Assembly: GCA_003255025.1 (NCBI GenBank)
Contig: QANY01013229.1
Span: 372,001 to 436,000, forward strand
Reading direction: 5' to 3'
DNA: 64,000 nt
Source: Datisca glomerata
Taxonomy: Eukaryota > Streptophyta > Magnoliopsida > Cucurbitales > Datiscaceae
In this document: one piece after another, positions 12,601 through 21,611 of the stretch
Layout: each line of letters starts with the position of its first letter
How positions within the stretch are numbered: position 1 is the first letter of the stretch
Translations under genes and position numbers: made by a program
Notes under the pieces: generated by a model
Database searches by the model: none
Told to the model about the DNA's origin: nothing
The model's input: the letters and a program-made list of their open reading frames with translations, nothing else

Positions 12601-14163
12601 AGTCCTTGAACATGAAATGTTGCTAGAAACAATAGGCAGAGAGGGAAAGAGCCCGTATGAAAAACTAGGCCATGAGTCAGGCACAGCAAGGTATGCAGCC
12701 TCTTCACCATCCACTGATTCATGAAATAAGTTTAAATCTATCATTTCTAAGACATTTATAAAGAAAACCATTACGAAACCTGAAACACCTACTACGACAC
12801 ACTCTACAGATATCATTGATGGTTCAACTAGAGATTTATCAAAGACATCAGACAAATTGACTATTTACAATAAAAGATTCTCATAACTTCCAGTATATAG
12901 TTGTATAGATGACTAACCACTGGTTTATTTAGTGTGATCCCAGGACCTGAAAAGTGCTACAACATCTAAGACCAAGAGTTTTCTTTTATAAAGTTAACCT
13001 TGGAACCTTATATAGGCTACACCTTTTTCTAAACAAAAGTAACTTGCAATATCCAAATCTCTCACACCATCCAGCTAATTCAGAAGACCATGTAGACCAT
13101 CATATCCAAACTAACGACGTGGACGCAAATTTGATGTCAAAACCCACTTGAATGAAATACAGCCAGGTGCGCTACAAATTAGGGTATAGGCTAAACTATA
13201 CATAAATTTGCTTTGACTGCTGAGCAATAATCCTCAAAGTTTCTTTTAGCAGTATTAAGTTATTTAACTGCAATAAACAAATGCCCCAGAGATATGTTTT
13301 CACAAACTCTTAGTAGTTAAACTAGATTTGGTGACAACAGCCTGGGCTAAAGGTGCCATCAAAGGAAATATATAACTCATTTGGAAGCTTGCAAATGTTC
13401 CATTAACAACTCTTGTCACTAAACAATAAACATATGTGCTCTACTTCAATGAGTGAATTCTGAATCCCACAAAACAAGTAAAGATCTGCTGTAGCTTCCT
13501 CACATAAACAATTTGGATAACCAAATCCCTCATGCCCTTCCCCCTCGACATAAGTTCTTTGATTCCTAATAACTAGAAAAGCTTATGATATTACTCAGCA
13601 TCTAGACCAAATATTATAAAATTGGAAACTAGAGGTAAAAGATGAAGAAGAAAAAAAAAACATTTGTAGCCTCTCTTTGACATATATTCAGCACCAGCAA
13701 ATGATAGAATTGGCAAGAACAACAGAACCCACTAGCCTATCCAACCAACATATCAGGCATTGATAATAAATCTGCCTCAGATATTTTTGGATGCCTCATT
13801 GCCAAATATAGCAGTAAATACTATCTAATCCAAAGTTGATTCTGTACTTAAATTGAAAACGTTCTAGAAAAGAGACATCAACAATTTAAGAAAGCCTAGC
13901 AGGCCATCAAAATTTCGGGGGCTGGATATGCAAAAGACTAGACCAACAACAGAGAAGTGCGAATTTGCCTCACATCATAGCATAAGAACGTCATCTCTAT
14001 CATACCATAAAGAAATTCCAACATTTCACAAGTAAAAATACAGATCTGACAACACCAATAGGAAACAGTTGAGAGTAAACATTCTCAAGTGTTGAAGCTC
14101 TGACACAAATACAGCGAAATAATATTTAGAATTGACACGTGTTTTCTCTCAATATGAGAATTA
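9680..14163. other. Intergenic, no supported gene; may include SERF 3' flank
   Basis: No domain or convincing exon chain is visible. The base composition between about 12280 and 14100 is less AT-extreme and looks transcript-like, so it could hold untranslated sequence or a non-coding transcript. The best open frames, such as 98 codons at 12559-12855 (minus) and 84 codons at 12029-12283 (plus), have no recognisable motif. The rest (9680-12000) is AT-rich with poly-T and poly-A tracts. Confidence 0.5.
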
Positions 14164-14654
14164 TCATTTCTTATTGCTGCTTTTACCACCTGAGGAGTCG
14201 CCTCCGGCTGCCGACTGACCCGCTTTCTTTGCTGTCTTCTCCTGAAGCGCTTTAGCATCCCTAACGAACAAAAACCACTCAAAAATAACAAAAATTGACT
14301 CCATAACAATTGCAAAAAAAAGGAACGATTAGAAAAAAGAAAACGTATGGGGACCTCTCACGGCGCTGCTCGGGAGTCAAACCGTCATCTTTTCCCTTTC
14401 CCTTGCCGCCGGTCCGAGCCTGAGCTCTCTCACGATCCTTCTCCCGCTGGTTTCCGCGTAAAGATCCGGATTAAGGATAACGAGTCCCACGCTTAGATGT
14501 GATTTTGCGGAGCAATGATATTACCACGAAATCAAACACACAGAAAAAAAGCGTGAATTTAAAAGCACATAGAGCATCCAAATCTAAAACAAACAATTAC
14601 AAAAGAAAAGTTCAAAAATAAAGAAAGATTCAATTTTCGAAGGATATGAGTCAT
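14164..14654 (-). CDS. SERF/4F5-family small basic protein, three exons
   Basis: Inferred join on the minus strand: exon 1 at 14654-14648 (ATGACTC), exon 2 at 14457-14355, exon 3 at 14260-14164. This gives 207 nt and 68 residues. The product starts MTRGNQREKDRERAQART, has a Gly/Lys linker (GGKGKGKDD), then LTPEQRRERDAKALQEKTAK, and ends S-S-N-K-K. It matches the 4F5/SERF (small EDRK-rich factor) family over its whole length. Animal SERF proteins bind RNA and promote amyloid formation; the plant role is not settled. Intron 2 (14261-14354) is an ordinary GT-AG intron. Intron 1 is AT-AC and is annotated separately. The standard start MTRGNQR is obtained only with the AT-AC splice, which supports the model. 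No stop or frameshift is seen, so the gene is probably functional. Confidence 0.87.
14458..14647 (-). other. U12-type AT-AC intron in the SERF gene
   Basis: The minus strand reads ATGACTC followed by ATATCCTTC, an exact match to the U12 5' splice-site consensus RTATCCTTY. The 3' end reads CCTTAATCCGGATCTTTAC followed by GCGGAAAC. CCTTAAT (14471-14477) resembles the U12 branch-point core CCTTAAC, and the probable branch A sits about 13 nt from the terminal AC, within the usual short U12 spacing. There is no GT-AG alternative that gives the conserved MTRGNQR start. Length is 190 nt. The splice is an inference from sequence, not from RNA data. Confidence 0.82.
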
Positions 14655-14746
14655 TGTCTATGAACGTGAAGCAGCCGAGAGAGAATTGGGGAATTGGAGA
14701 TCGATTGGGATGAGACGAGAGAGATTGATATAGAGTGAGAGGCGTA

Positions 14747-14753
14747 AATTATA
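14747..14753 (-). promoter_or_regulatory. Possible TATA element of the SERF gene, with an upstream telo-box-like motif
   Basis: The minus strand reads TATAATT about 95 bp upstream of the SERF ATG. Further upstream, 14876-14883 reads ACCCTAAA on the minus strand, similar to the telo-box found in promoters of many plant housekeeping genes. Both are short motifs and could be fortuitous. Confidence 0.35.
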
Positions 14754-14889
14754 CAAAGAAACTCAAGAGTCAACGGAAAGAAATTGTAAAAAGCCGCACC
14801 TGCTTCGCCTCAATAAATTGCTTCAGAAACCCCGCGACAGGAAAAAAAGATGAAATTAGAGAAATTGCTGGATAGTTTAGGGTGAAAAA

Positions 14890-15410
14890 ACGAAATTAAG
14901 ATTCTTGGTGTTTTTTTTAATAAAATCATGCATTTTTAATAGAAAAGATATTAAAATTAGAGTATGATATAGTACTTTATCGTTAAAATTTAGAGTTTTT
15001 AGAATAAGATCTAGTAGTCACAAATTTTAATCATAAAAATTTAAATTAAAAATAATTTAATCTTTTCGTTATAAATCAAATACGACTCCTAAAATTGTTT
15101 TCTTTTTCTTTTACATGGGGTTCTTTATAAAAAATTCTCATGAAATTAAGACTTTTTAATATTTTTTATGCAAACTTTTTTTTATATGAGCGAAGTCTAT
15201 ATCCATATGCTAGATCTTCGTCTAGCAAAAATTGATGCTAAATATATGTCGTAAAGTTTACACTTGTTAGATCAACGTCTAGTAAATTATTTTTGCTAGA
15301 CCTCGGTCTACCGGCTACTGATTTTAACCAAATTTTTTAAAATTAAATGATAACTTAGTTCTTATGTTAAAAAATTAAATTTCGTTAAAATCAAGATTTT
15401 CTTCAAATTG
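14890..15410. other. AT-rich spacer, nothing recognised
   Basis: Upstream flank of the SERF gene, rich in A/T homopolymers, with a short palindromic CTAGATCTTCGTCTAG-like stretch near 15208-15226. No coding potential seen. Confidence 0.5.
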
Positions 15411-15418
15411 ATGATAAT

Positions 15419-15793
15419 TTGAATGCTGATAATGATAATATGCATGTCGAGGATGATAAAGATGAAAGTGACAGTGATTGGTGTGAGGGGAGTAATAGTG
15501 TGGGCAGTGACAATGAATCTAGTGGGTGCAGTGACACTGCTTCAAGTGTTAGGAGTATTGGCTTAGATGATGTGATAGAGAGTGATTTTAAGTTAAATAA
15601 CAATGAGTTTGATATTGGAGGGGTTGAGTCACAAGTGTCACAAGTGGAGCTTGAACATGAAAAAAAAAATACAATAACATTAGGAAAAGAGTGGTTAGGT
15701 TCCTTAGTGGAAAATCAAGACTCTTTGCACAAAAGTACAAGTAAGGGTCGATTGGAACTCAAAAGTCTCTTAATCTCACTCCCTCTTCTATAA
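15419..15793 (+). CDS. Unrecognised acidic open frame, possibly transposon-derived
   Basis: A 124-codon frame from ATG to TAA. The first half is strongly acidic and Ser-rich (NADNDNMHVEDDKDESDSDW) with no fold signature, followed by GLDDVIESDFKLNNNEFDIGG. Such D/S-rich leaders precede transposase domains in some plant Mutator-like elements, but no transposase follows here. It is followed by about 170 bp of pyrimidine-rich DNA (15785-15960) and then the Ty3-gypsy fragment. It may be a transposon scrap or chance. I cannot name a function. Confidence 0.25.
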   Translation: MNADNDNMHVEDDKDESDSDWCEGSNSVGSDNESSGCSDTASSVRSIGLDDVIESDFKLNNNEFDIGGVESQVSQVELEHEKKNTITLGKEWLGSLVENQDSLHKSTSKGRLELKSLLISLPLL

Positions 15794-16092
15794 AAACTCT
15801 CTTTTTTCTCTCTTGACTTTTCCAACTCCTCTTGGTCAGTTTTGTATTTCTCTTTCTTTTCTTTTGTTTAACCACTCTTTTTTTAAACTTTCATTCTTTT
15901 GATTTTTCTCACACACTCTCTCTTTTTCATAATCTCTCTTTGTTTTTCATTCTCTCTATTTAACTTCAATTAATCTAAATGCACTTGTTTTTGGGTCAGA
16001 AGTACAAAAGTAATGAGTTTCTTATCAATTACAAATGATCCATCCTTTGAGTTTGTTCAATTGATCGTCATGAGTGGATTTTCTATCAAATT

Positions 16093-17710
16093 GTCATGAC
16101 CTGCCCAAGAGAATATGACTTGGTTGCATTGGCACCACAACACACAAAACTTCAGGACTTTGAACATATGTTCCTCGAGGAGATGCCAAAATGGTTGCCA
16201 CCAATTAGGGGGATTGAGCATCAAATTAACCTTGTACCCAAAGCTTCTACTCAAAACAAGCCCGCTTATAGAAGCAATCCGGAGGGGATAAAGGAGCTGC
16301 GAAAATAAGTGGATGAGCTCATGGAGAAGGGGTATGTACGTGAAAGCATGAGTCCATGTATGGTCCCCATATTATTTGTGCCTAAAAAGGATAGAACATG
16401 GAGGATGTGTGTTGATTGTAGAGCCATAAATAACATCACCATAAAAGTATCACCCAAGATTGTCAGAATCATGATCCTATCTAGGATCGTGGAGATGTCT
16501 CACAAATCGGATCGTAGGATCGGATCGTAGATCATAAGAGCCAACTATATACTGGAAATATTATGATAAAACATAATTTACTAAACTACATATTAAAATT
16601 CTTGAATATAGTTAATCATTCAACGGTAAATTTCACTATTTTACTAGTATAATTTAATTAAATAAATAGCAACTTAAAAATTGAACAGATTAAATGAACT
16701 TTATATTATTTTCTTATAAATACCTTACAAAATTATGGTTAGTGAAATCGTAAGATCATAGTAGGATCGTAAGATCTTACCGATCAAAGACAAAAAATAT
16801 AAGAGAATCGTAAGATCCTCCCAATTTAAGATTCTACCTATGAATCGGATCGTGGGGGTTAGACAAGATCGTAAAATTATAAGATCCTATGATCCTGATC
16901 GAGAGCTCAACAACCATGGTATCGCCATCCCATTCTAGATTAGATGATATGTTGTTTACTAAAATTGATATTAAAAGTGGGTATCATCAAACTAGGATCA
17001 AAGAAGGTGATGAATGGAAAACAACTTTCAAAACAAAATAAGAAAACAGCTTTCAAAACAAACTATGGATTGACTAATGCACCTACATTTTCATGAGATT
17101 AATGAAGCCATATTTTGCGCGCTTTCATTGAAAAATTTGTGGCTGTTTATTTTGATGACATATTGATTTATAGCAAAAATTTATATGAGCATGCAATACA
17201 TTTGAAATCTTCCTTTGAAGTTTTGAGAAAAGAGAAATTATTTGCTAACCTCAAGAAATGTATCTATTGCACGGATAAATTGGTGTTTCTAGGGTTTGTT
17301 GTTAGCGCTAAGGGAATTGAGGTAGATAAGAAAAAAAAGCAATTAGGGATTGTCCGATACCTAGAAATGTTGAGGAGGTTAGGAGCTTTTATGAGTTAGC
17401 TAGCTTTTATAGAAGATTTGTGAAAAAAATTTAGCACCATAGCTAGAAAAACTAACTAATGCAGATTTGTTTACTTTACCTAAATTTACTAAAACCTTCA
17501 AAATTGAATGTGATGCTTCAGGTTTAGGTATAAGAGCTATTCTAATTCAAGATGGTCAACCAATTGCCTACTTTAGTGAGAAATTCAATGGGGCTGTTTT
17601 GAACTATCCAACATATGACAAGGAGATATATGCTTTAGTGGGAGCTTTGGAAACATGACAACACTACTTGTGGACTAAAGAATTTATTATTCACACGGAT
17701 CATGAATCCT
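16093..17710 (+). pseudogene. Ty3-gypsy RT/RNase H fragment, broken and interrupted
   Basis: The fragment starts upstream of RT with LQDFEHMFLEEMPKWLPPIR and IEHQINLVPKA. The RT domain follows: [12 protein letters not shown] and [20 protein letters not shown] up to 16450. After a 464-bp insertion it resumes at about 16919 (tatcgccatccc, i.e. Y-R-H-P) and continues with [18 protein letters not shown]. The catalytic box at about 17145-17175 reads VYFDDILIYSKN, so the F-D-D core is intact. RNase H begins at about 17490 ([40 protein letters not shown]). It ends abruptly at HTDHESL near 17710, where MITE-like DNA begins. Integrase, gag and LTRs are not seen. Several stops and shifts are present, so it is non-functional. 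Confidence 0.9.
16455..16918. mobile_element. hAT-like non-autonomous DNA transposon inside the gypsy RT
   Basis: The element splits the gypsy RT codons between INNITIK and YRHP. The flanks are GTATCACC (16447-16454) and GTATCGCC (16919-16926), an 8-bp target duplication with one mismatch, as hAT elements make. The ends are CAAGATTGTCA and, on the complement of the right end, CATGGTTGTTG, matching at 8 of 11 positions with the CA...TG ends usual for hAT. The interior is crowded with imperfect GGATCGTAAGATC-type motifs in both orientations. It has no coding capacity. The family call is inferred from target size and termini. Confidence 0.65.
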
Positions 17711-17880
17711 TAGGGCTCGTTTGACAGTCAGGATAGTATTGGATAATACTGTATTAAATCTGTCAGACTGTATTATACAATATTATATTAGATTAAATAA
17801 TATTGTTCAGTATTTGGTGTTGTATTAGTTAAAAAATCGTAACACTTATACAAAGTTTGGCACATTATAGTACTAGATTG
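17711..17880. repeat. MITE-like sequence abutting the gypsy fragment
   Basis: Begins GGGCTCGTTTGACAGTCAGG exactly where gypsy homology stops and is full of short self-complementary ATAATACTGTATTA-like tracts. The opening resembles the start of many plant MITEs, but the opposite terminus was not found, so the copy is probably truncated. Confidence 0.4.
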
Positions 17881-19176
17881 TAAAACTGTTTGTCATGATT
17901 TGATGCGCAAAAGCCTATTTAAAATTCATCAACATGTTATTTTACATTTTTAACTATAAAATAAATTTTCTAATTCATGTTATCACTGTAAATTCCCCAT
18001 TTTTTGACTAAAAATATAAATTCAATTATACCTGTAAACTTTAAGATAGTGATAATTTATAGTTATAAACATTGAAATTAGAAAAGAAATCATTGAATTT
18101 TTAATACACAAAATAAGTCATTTAAAATATAAAATAATTACTGAACCACTCATATGATTGAGATGCTTTAAAAATTCAAAAAAAAAGAAGAAAAATATAA
18201 TAAATGACTTCTTGGGATTTTGACTTTTAACCTTCCAAAATCTAAGGATGGATGAAACATTTTTTTCACTTTTAACATTCCAAAATCTTGCCCAGGATGC
18301 CCTATTGTCTCCTTTGATTTTTAAATTAGTGACTAATTTATGCTATTTTTGGAAGAATTAATTTTAAATCGATTAAGTAATTGACTAAATTTTAAAAGAT
18401 AAAGTGATATGACAATCATTCATAAGTTAATTTGTCAATTTTTTAATGAGTCATAATGAATCTACAAATAATGGAGGTGGTTTGACCCTTCTCGTCCATT
18501 CAATATGATTTGGACAGTTCAGGTTGAACAATTTTGAAAAAGTAAAAAAAATACTTGTTTTTTGTTTTTACATTTTCTAGTTAGTCATATCTTAACAGTT
18601 AAGATCTCATTGTCGGTTCAAACATATTTTCCATTTTCTTATCAACCAGGGTTCGATTCCAGTATCAGAGTTTAATCACTCTTAAATATACCAGGCTAAT
18701 GTGAGGAGTGCGCCCTTAAGATCGCCCAAAGAGACACAAGTCAAAATGTATGTAAACTAGCTCGAACACCCTAACCATTAAATAAAAAACGTGAGCTAAT
18801 TTTTACATGTGTACATGAATCTTTATTCTTCTATGTCAGTTTTGAAATAATCATTCTATTCTTAATTATATTTTCTAACTCTTCCATTTTCTCCACAAAT
18901 CACCTCCTTTCCTTCTTATACATTATTCTTTTCCATTTTTAATTGCATTTTCTTTCAATTATATTATATCAAGTTCCTATGAACAAAGCACTACCAGGGA
19001 GCATTTACTAAATGGTTCCTAGCTCATCCGAGGAGGAAGAACTTTTAGATCTCTTATTTTGTAACTTGTTTTCTCTTCTGAGAGAAAAATTTAAGAAATT
19101 TTTTAAGCTAAAATCAAAGGGGAAGTTTTTGGAAAATATTGTATCTAAATTTGACTACAAGACAACCAAACATTTA
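17881..19176. other. AT-rich intergenic DNA with a possible pol III B-box
   Basis: No gene is recognised. GGTTCGATTCC at about 18650-18660 is an exact B-box consensus of tRNA-derived promoters, so a SINE remnant is possible around 18585-18780, but no convincing A-box or A-tail was identified. A 69-codon frame at 19012-19221 runs into a dispersed repeat and is not credible. Confidence 0.4.
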
Positions 19177-19470
19177 GGAGCCGTTTGGTACGGGTTAAAT
19201 AAGAATAAAATTTTAAGTTAGATTACAAGATTTTAAGATAAACATATTTGATAACATAAGGCTAAGTTAAGAAGTTGGCAGGAAAGTGAAATTACATTGT
19301 TTATTTTATATTAAAGTGGGTAAAGTTATTCAAAAAATTATTGAAAAAACTTGTATAAAAAATTTAAGAATAATTTAATTATTGTGGAGCTCACATGTTA
19401 ACTATTTAAAAAGTTTTAAACTATTTTAACTACATACTAACAAGTTAACTATTTTATTAACGGTACCAGT
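19177..19470 (+). repeat. Dispersed MITE-like repeat, copy 1
   Basis: Starts GGAGCCGTTTGGTACGGGTT and continues with AATAAGAATAAAA and related A/T-rich sequence. The same opening is shared with 20370-20610 (plus) and 53505-53757 (minus). No coding content. The right boundary is approximate; TTAACTATTTTATTAAC is shared with DNA just past copy 2. Confidence 0.55.
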
Positions 19471-19854
19471 AAAATCAAATCCGCTATTCTTCTTTTACTA
19501 CAACAAAAGACAAAATAAATTTTTGCTTTCAATTTACAAATATTTTTATAAAAAAATTACATATATAGCCATTATAGTTTATAACAAGTTTTAACGTGAC
19601 AATTATTATTAAAAAAATCTCAATTTCATCATCATGTTTGCACATTGTTTCCAAGTGGCCATTTCGTCAGCCAATGTTAATATTTTTTTAACTATAATTA
19701 TTATATTAAAACTTGATATAAACTATTTTAACTATGTTGAATGTTTCCTTGTCAAATACAAAAATTACTTAGGTAATATCGGAGAAAACGATCTAAATAC
19801 ATCTTCACTTTGTAAATTTTGAATATGTATATTTGTTTCAAACAAAATTATTTA

Positions 19855-20012
19855 GTTCAAGTAGTTATAAACAACTACTTAAACCCTTCAAGTAATCATA
19901 AAAAACTACTTAAACCCTTCAAGTAGTCACATGTTGTATGAGTATTAACTGATAAAAAAATGACTTGAAGGGTTCAAGTAGTCATAAAAAACTACTTGAA
20001 CCTTTCAATTAG
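19855..20012. repeat. Short direct and inverted repeat cluster
   Basis: The unit AACTACTTAAACCCTTCAAGTA occurs in direct orientation at about 19873-19926. ACTTGAAGGGT at about 19963-19975 is the exact complement of ACCCTTCAAGT at 19914-19925, so an 11-bp perfect stem with a loop of about 40 nt can form and extends with mismatches. Confidence 0.65.
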
Positions 20013-20369
20013 TTTTCTTTATTTTCAAAAAAGGTATAAAATTTCTTAGCCAAATTGAAAAATGTATAATTTTCCAAATAACCCATAAAAGCACGCATAT
20101 TTTCTCAACTACTTGCAACTGTGCTCGCGTCATTCCCTCTACCGCCACCACTGTTCGATGATGTGGGGTAGTACGAACTCTTTTTTTAGTCCAATCTTTT
20201 ATAAACAAAATTTTCAGGTTTGGAGCTCTCACTGATTTGGTTGATCTTTGGTCTTTTCCCAGGATTTTGTGGACGTGGAGCTCTAAATCACCATATAATG
20301 TTGTGTTTTACTGTTGGATGGAACAAGTTCTATGGATTTCCAATTGTTTCTCCAAAATTTCAACCATTT

Positions 20370-20610
20370 AGAGGTCATTTGGTACGGGTTAAGTAAAAAT
20401 GCTGAGAAAGTTAAGTTGCTGAGAAAGTTTAAGTGGTAAAGTTAGGTGACACGATATTAAGATTACCATATTCGATAACACATGGTTAAGTGAAAAATGT
20501 TATTGAAAAATATGATTTCCTTGTTTGCTATGTAGGATACTTGAGTATAGTTGCGTGAAAATTTTTGATAAAGTTGTGGGAAAGTTATATAAATTATATG
20601 AAAGTAATAA
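20370..20610 (+). repeat. Dispersed MITE-like repeat, copy 2
   Basis: Starts GAGGTCATTTGGTACGGGTT and continues GCTGAGAAAGTTAAGTTGCT and then TTATATAAATTATATGAAAG. It is co-linear for about 240 bp with the complement of 53505-53757. No open frame. Confidence 0.6.
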
Positions 20611-20882
20611 ATTATTTATTATTTATAATTTCTTTTTTTATGAATTTTAATTTCTTGTCAATGATTATTTATTAATTCTAATACATACTATGTCTTATAT
20701 ATATATATATATATTTTACGCAACAATTAATTAACTATTTTATTAACCCATCAATAAAATTAAATCAACTACTAAAATAATTTTTTTACTTACACCGAAT
20801 AAATAAATTCAATGACAAATTGTTCAAAATTACATAGCAAAATTGTATTCAGATTCTCTATTGATTACTACAAAAAATTTTG

Positions 20883-21605
20883 TTAATTTTAGTGTGCATG
20901 TTGTACTCCCCTCTTGGTGATTCCACCAAGTATAAAAGCCCTAGAAAAGTTGAGATCACTGACTTCAATGGTATGAAACAATTGGCAAAATATTTCATGC
21001 CCTCACCCTAGTAGGATAGCTTCCATCTTCTTATCATGGTGGATAACCTCGTTAATGTCCCTTAAGATGACCCAAGGCAGATTGCCAATCCCTGAATGAA
21101 GAGATACTAAGTCCTCTCAAAGGTTCTTCTTGATACTGAGATTGTTAGAAGTATAAATGAAAGTGTAAAATAAAATAGTAGAAGAAACCTTCTCATTAAC
21201 CTTATAGTGCATCAACAGAGCAGAAGAACCCAGAATTGAAAGAGAAAAAAATAGACAGATCATAAGCCACCCAAATTTTTCCTAAGGGATCCATGGTGTA
21301 ATTGTTCTCATAATTCTAGTTGGGAAAAATAGTATTCACAATCCTGTTAAAATGTTTAGCTTTAACACGAGTTTCTAACGTACCATAGTCTCATGTTATG
21401 CTTGAATAAAACCTCCTCATCTCTGAATGTTTAAGGGATTGGTTAAAACCCATAACATTCCAAGCAGCAATGTTTTATAACATGGAGAAAGTTTGTAACG
21501 AGGTGCAAAACTCACCTAATCACTACTTTTAGCTTTTAACTTGGCAACAATTTATCTAAGTCTTGGCCTCTATCTAGCACTAAAAGAGGTGCTAGAAGAT
21601 GCTCC
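20883..21605 (-). mobile_element. LINE fragment A2 (ORF1 end plus endonuclease part)
   Basis: This stretch is co-linear with 23385-24085 of LINE A, including the AAGTTGAGATCACTGACTTC and GGATCCATGGTGTAATTGTT landmarks. It therefore represents the ORF1 C-terminus/ORF2 junction and the endonuclease of a second, closely related L1-type LINE in the same orientation. It is truncated before RT and heavily mutated. It is fused directly to the RT end of LINE A at about 21605-21615. Confidence 0.8.
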
Positions 21606-21611
21606 ACAATC

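Noticed and set aside
12559..12855. 98-codon minus frame as a gene
   Set aside because: No recognisable motif, splice partners or promoter; length is compatible with chance.
14085..14315. 76-codon minus frame ending at 14085
   Set aside because: It reads exon 3 of the SERF gene in the wrong frame and runs through the intron; the spliced model fits a known family.
15403..15603. 66-codon Leu/Ser-rich minus frame
   Set aside because: Shadow of the acidic plus-strand frame, with Ser/Leu-rich text expected from antisense of Asp/Ser codons.
18640..18665. tRNA gene suggested by GGTTCGATTCC
   Set aside because: No cloverleaf, anticodon arm or matching acceptor stem could be built around it.
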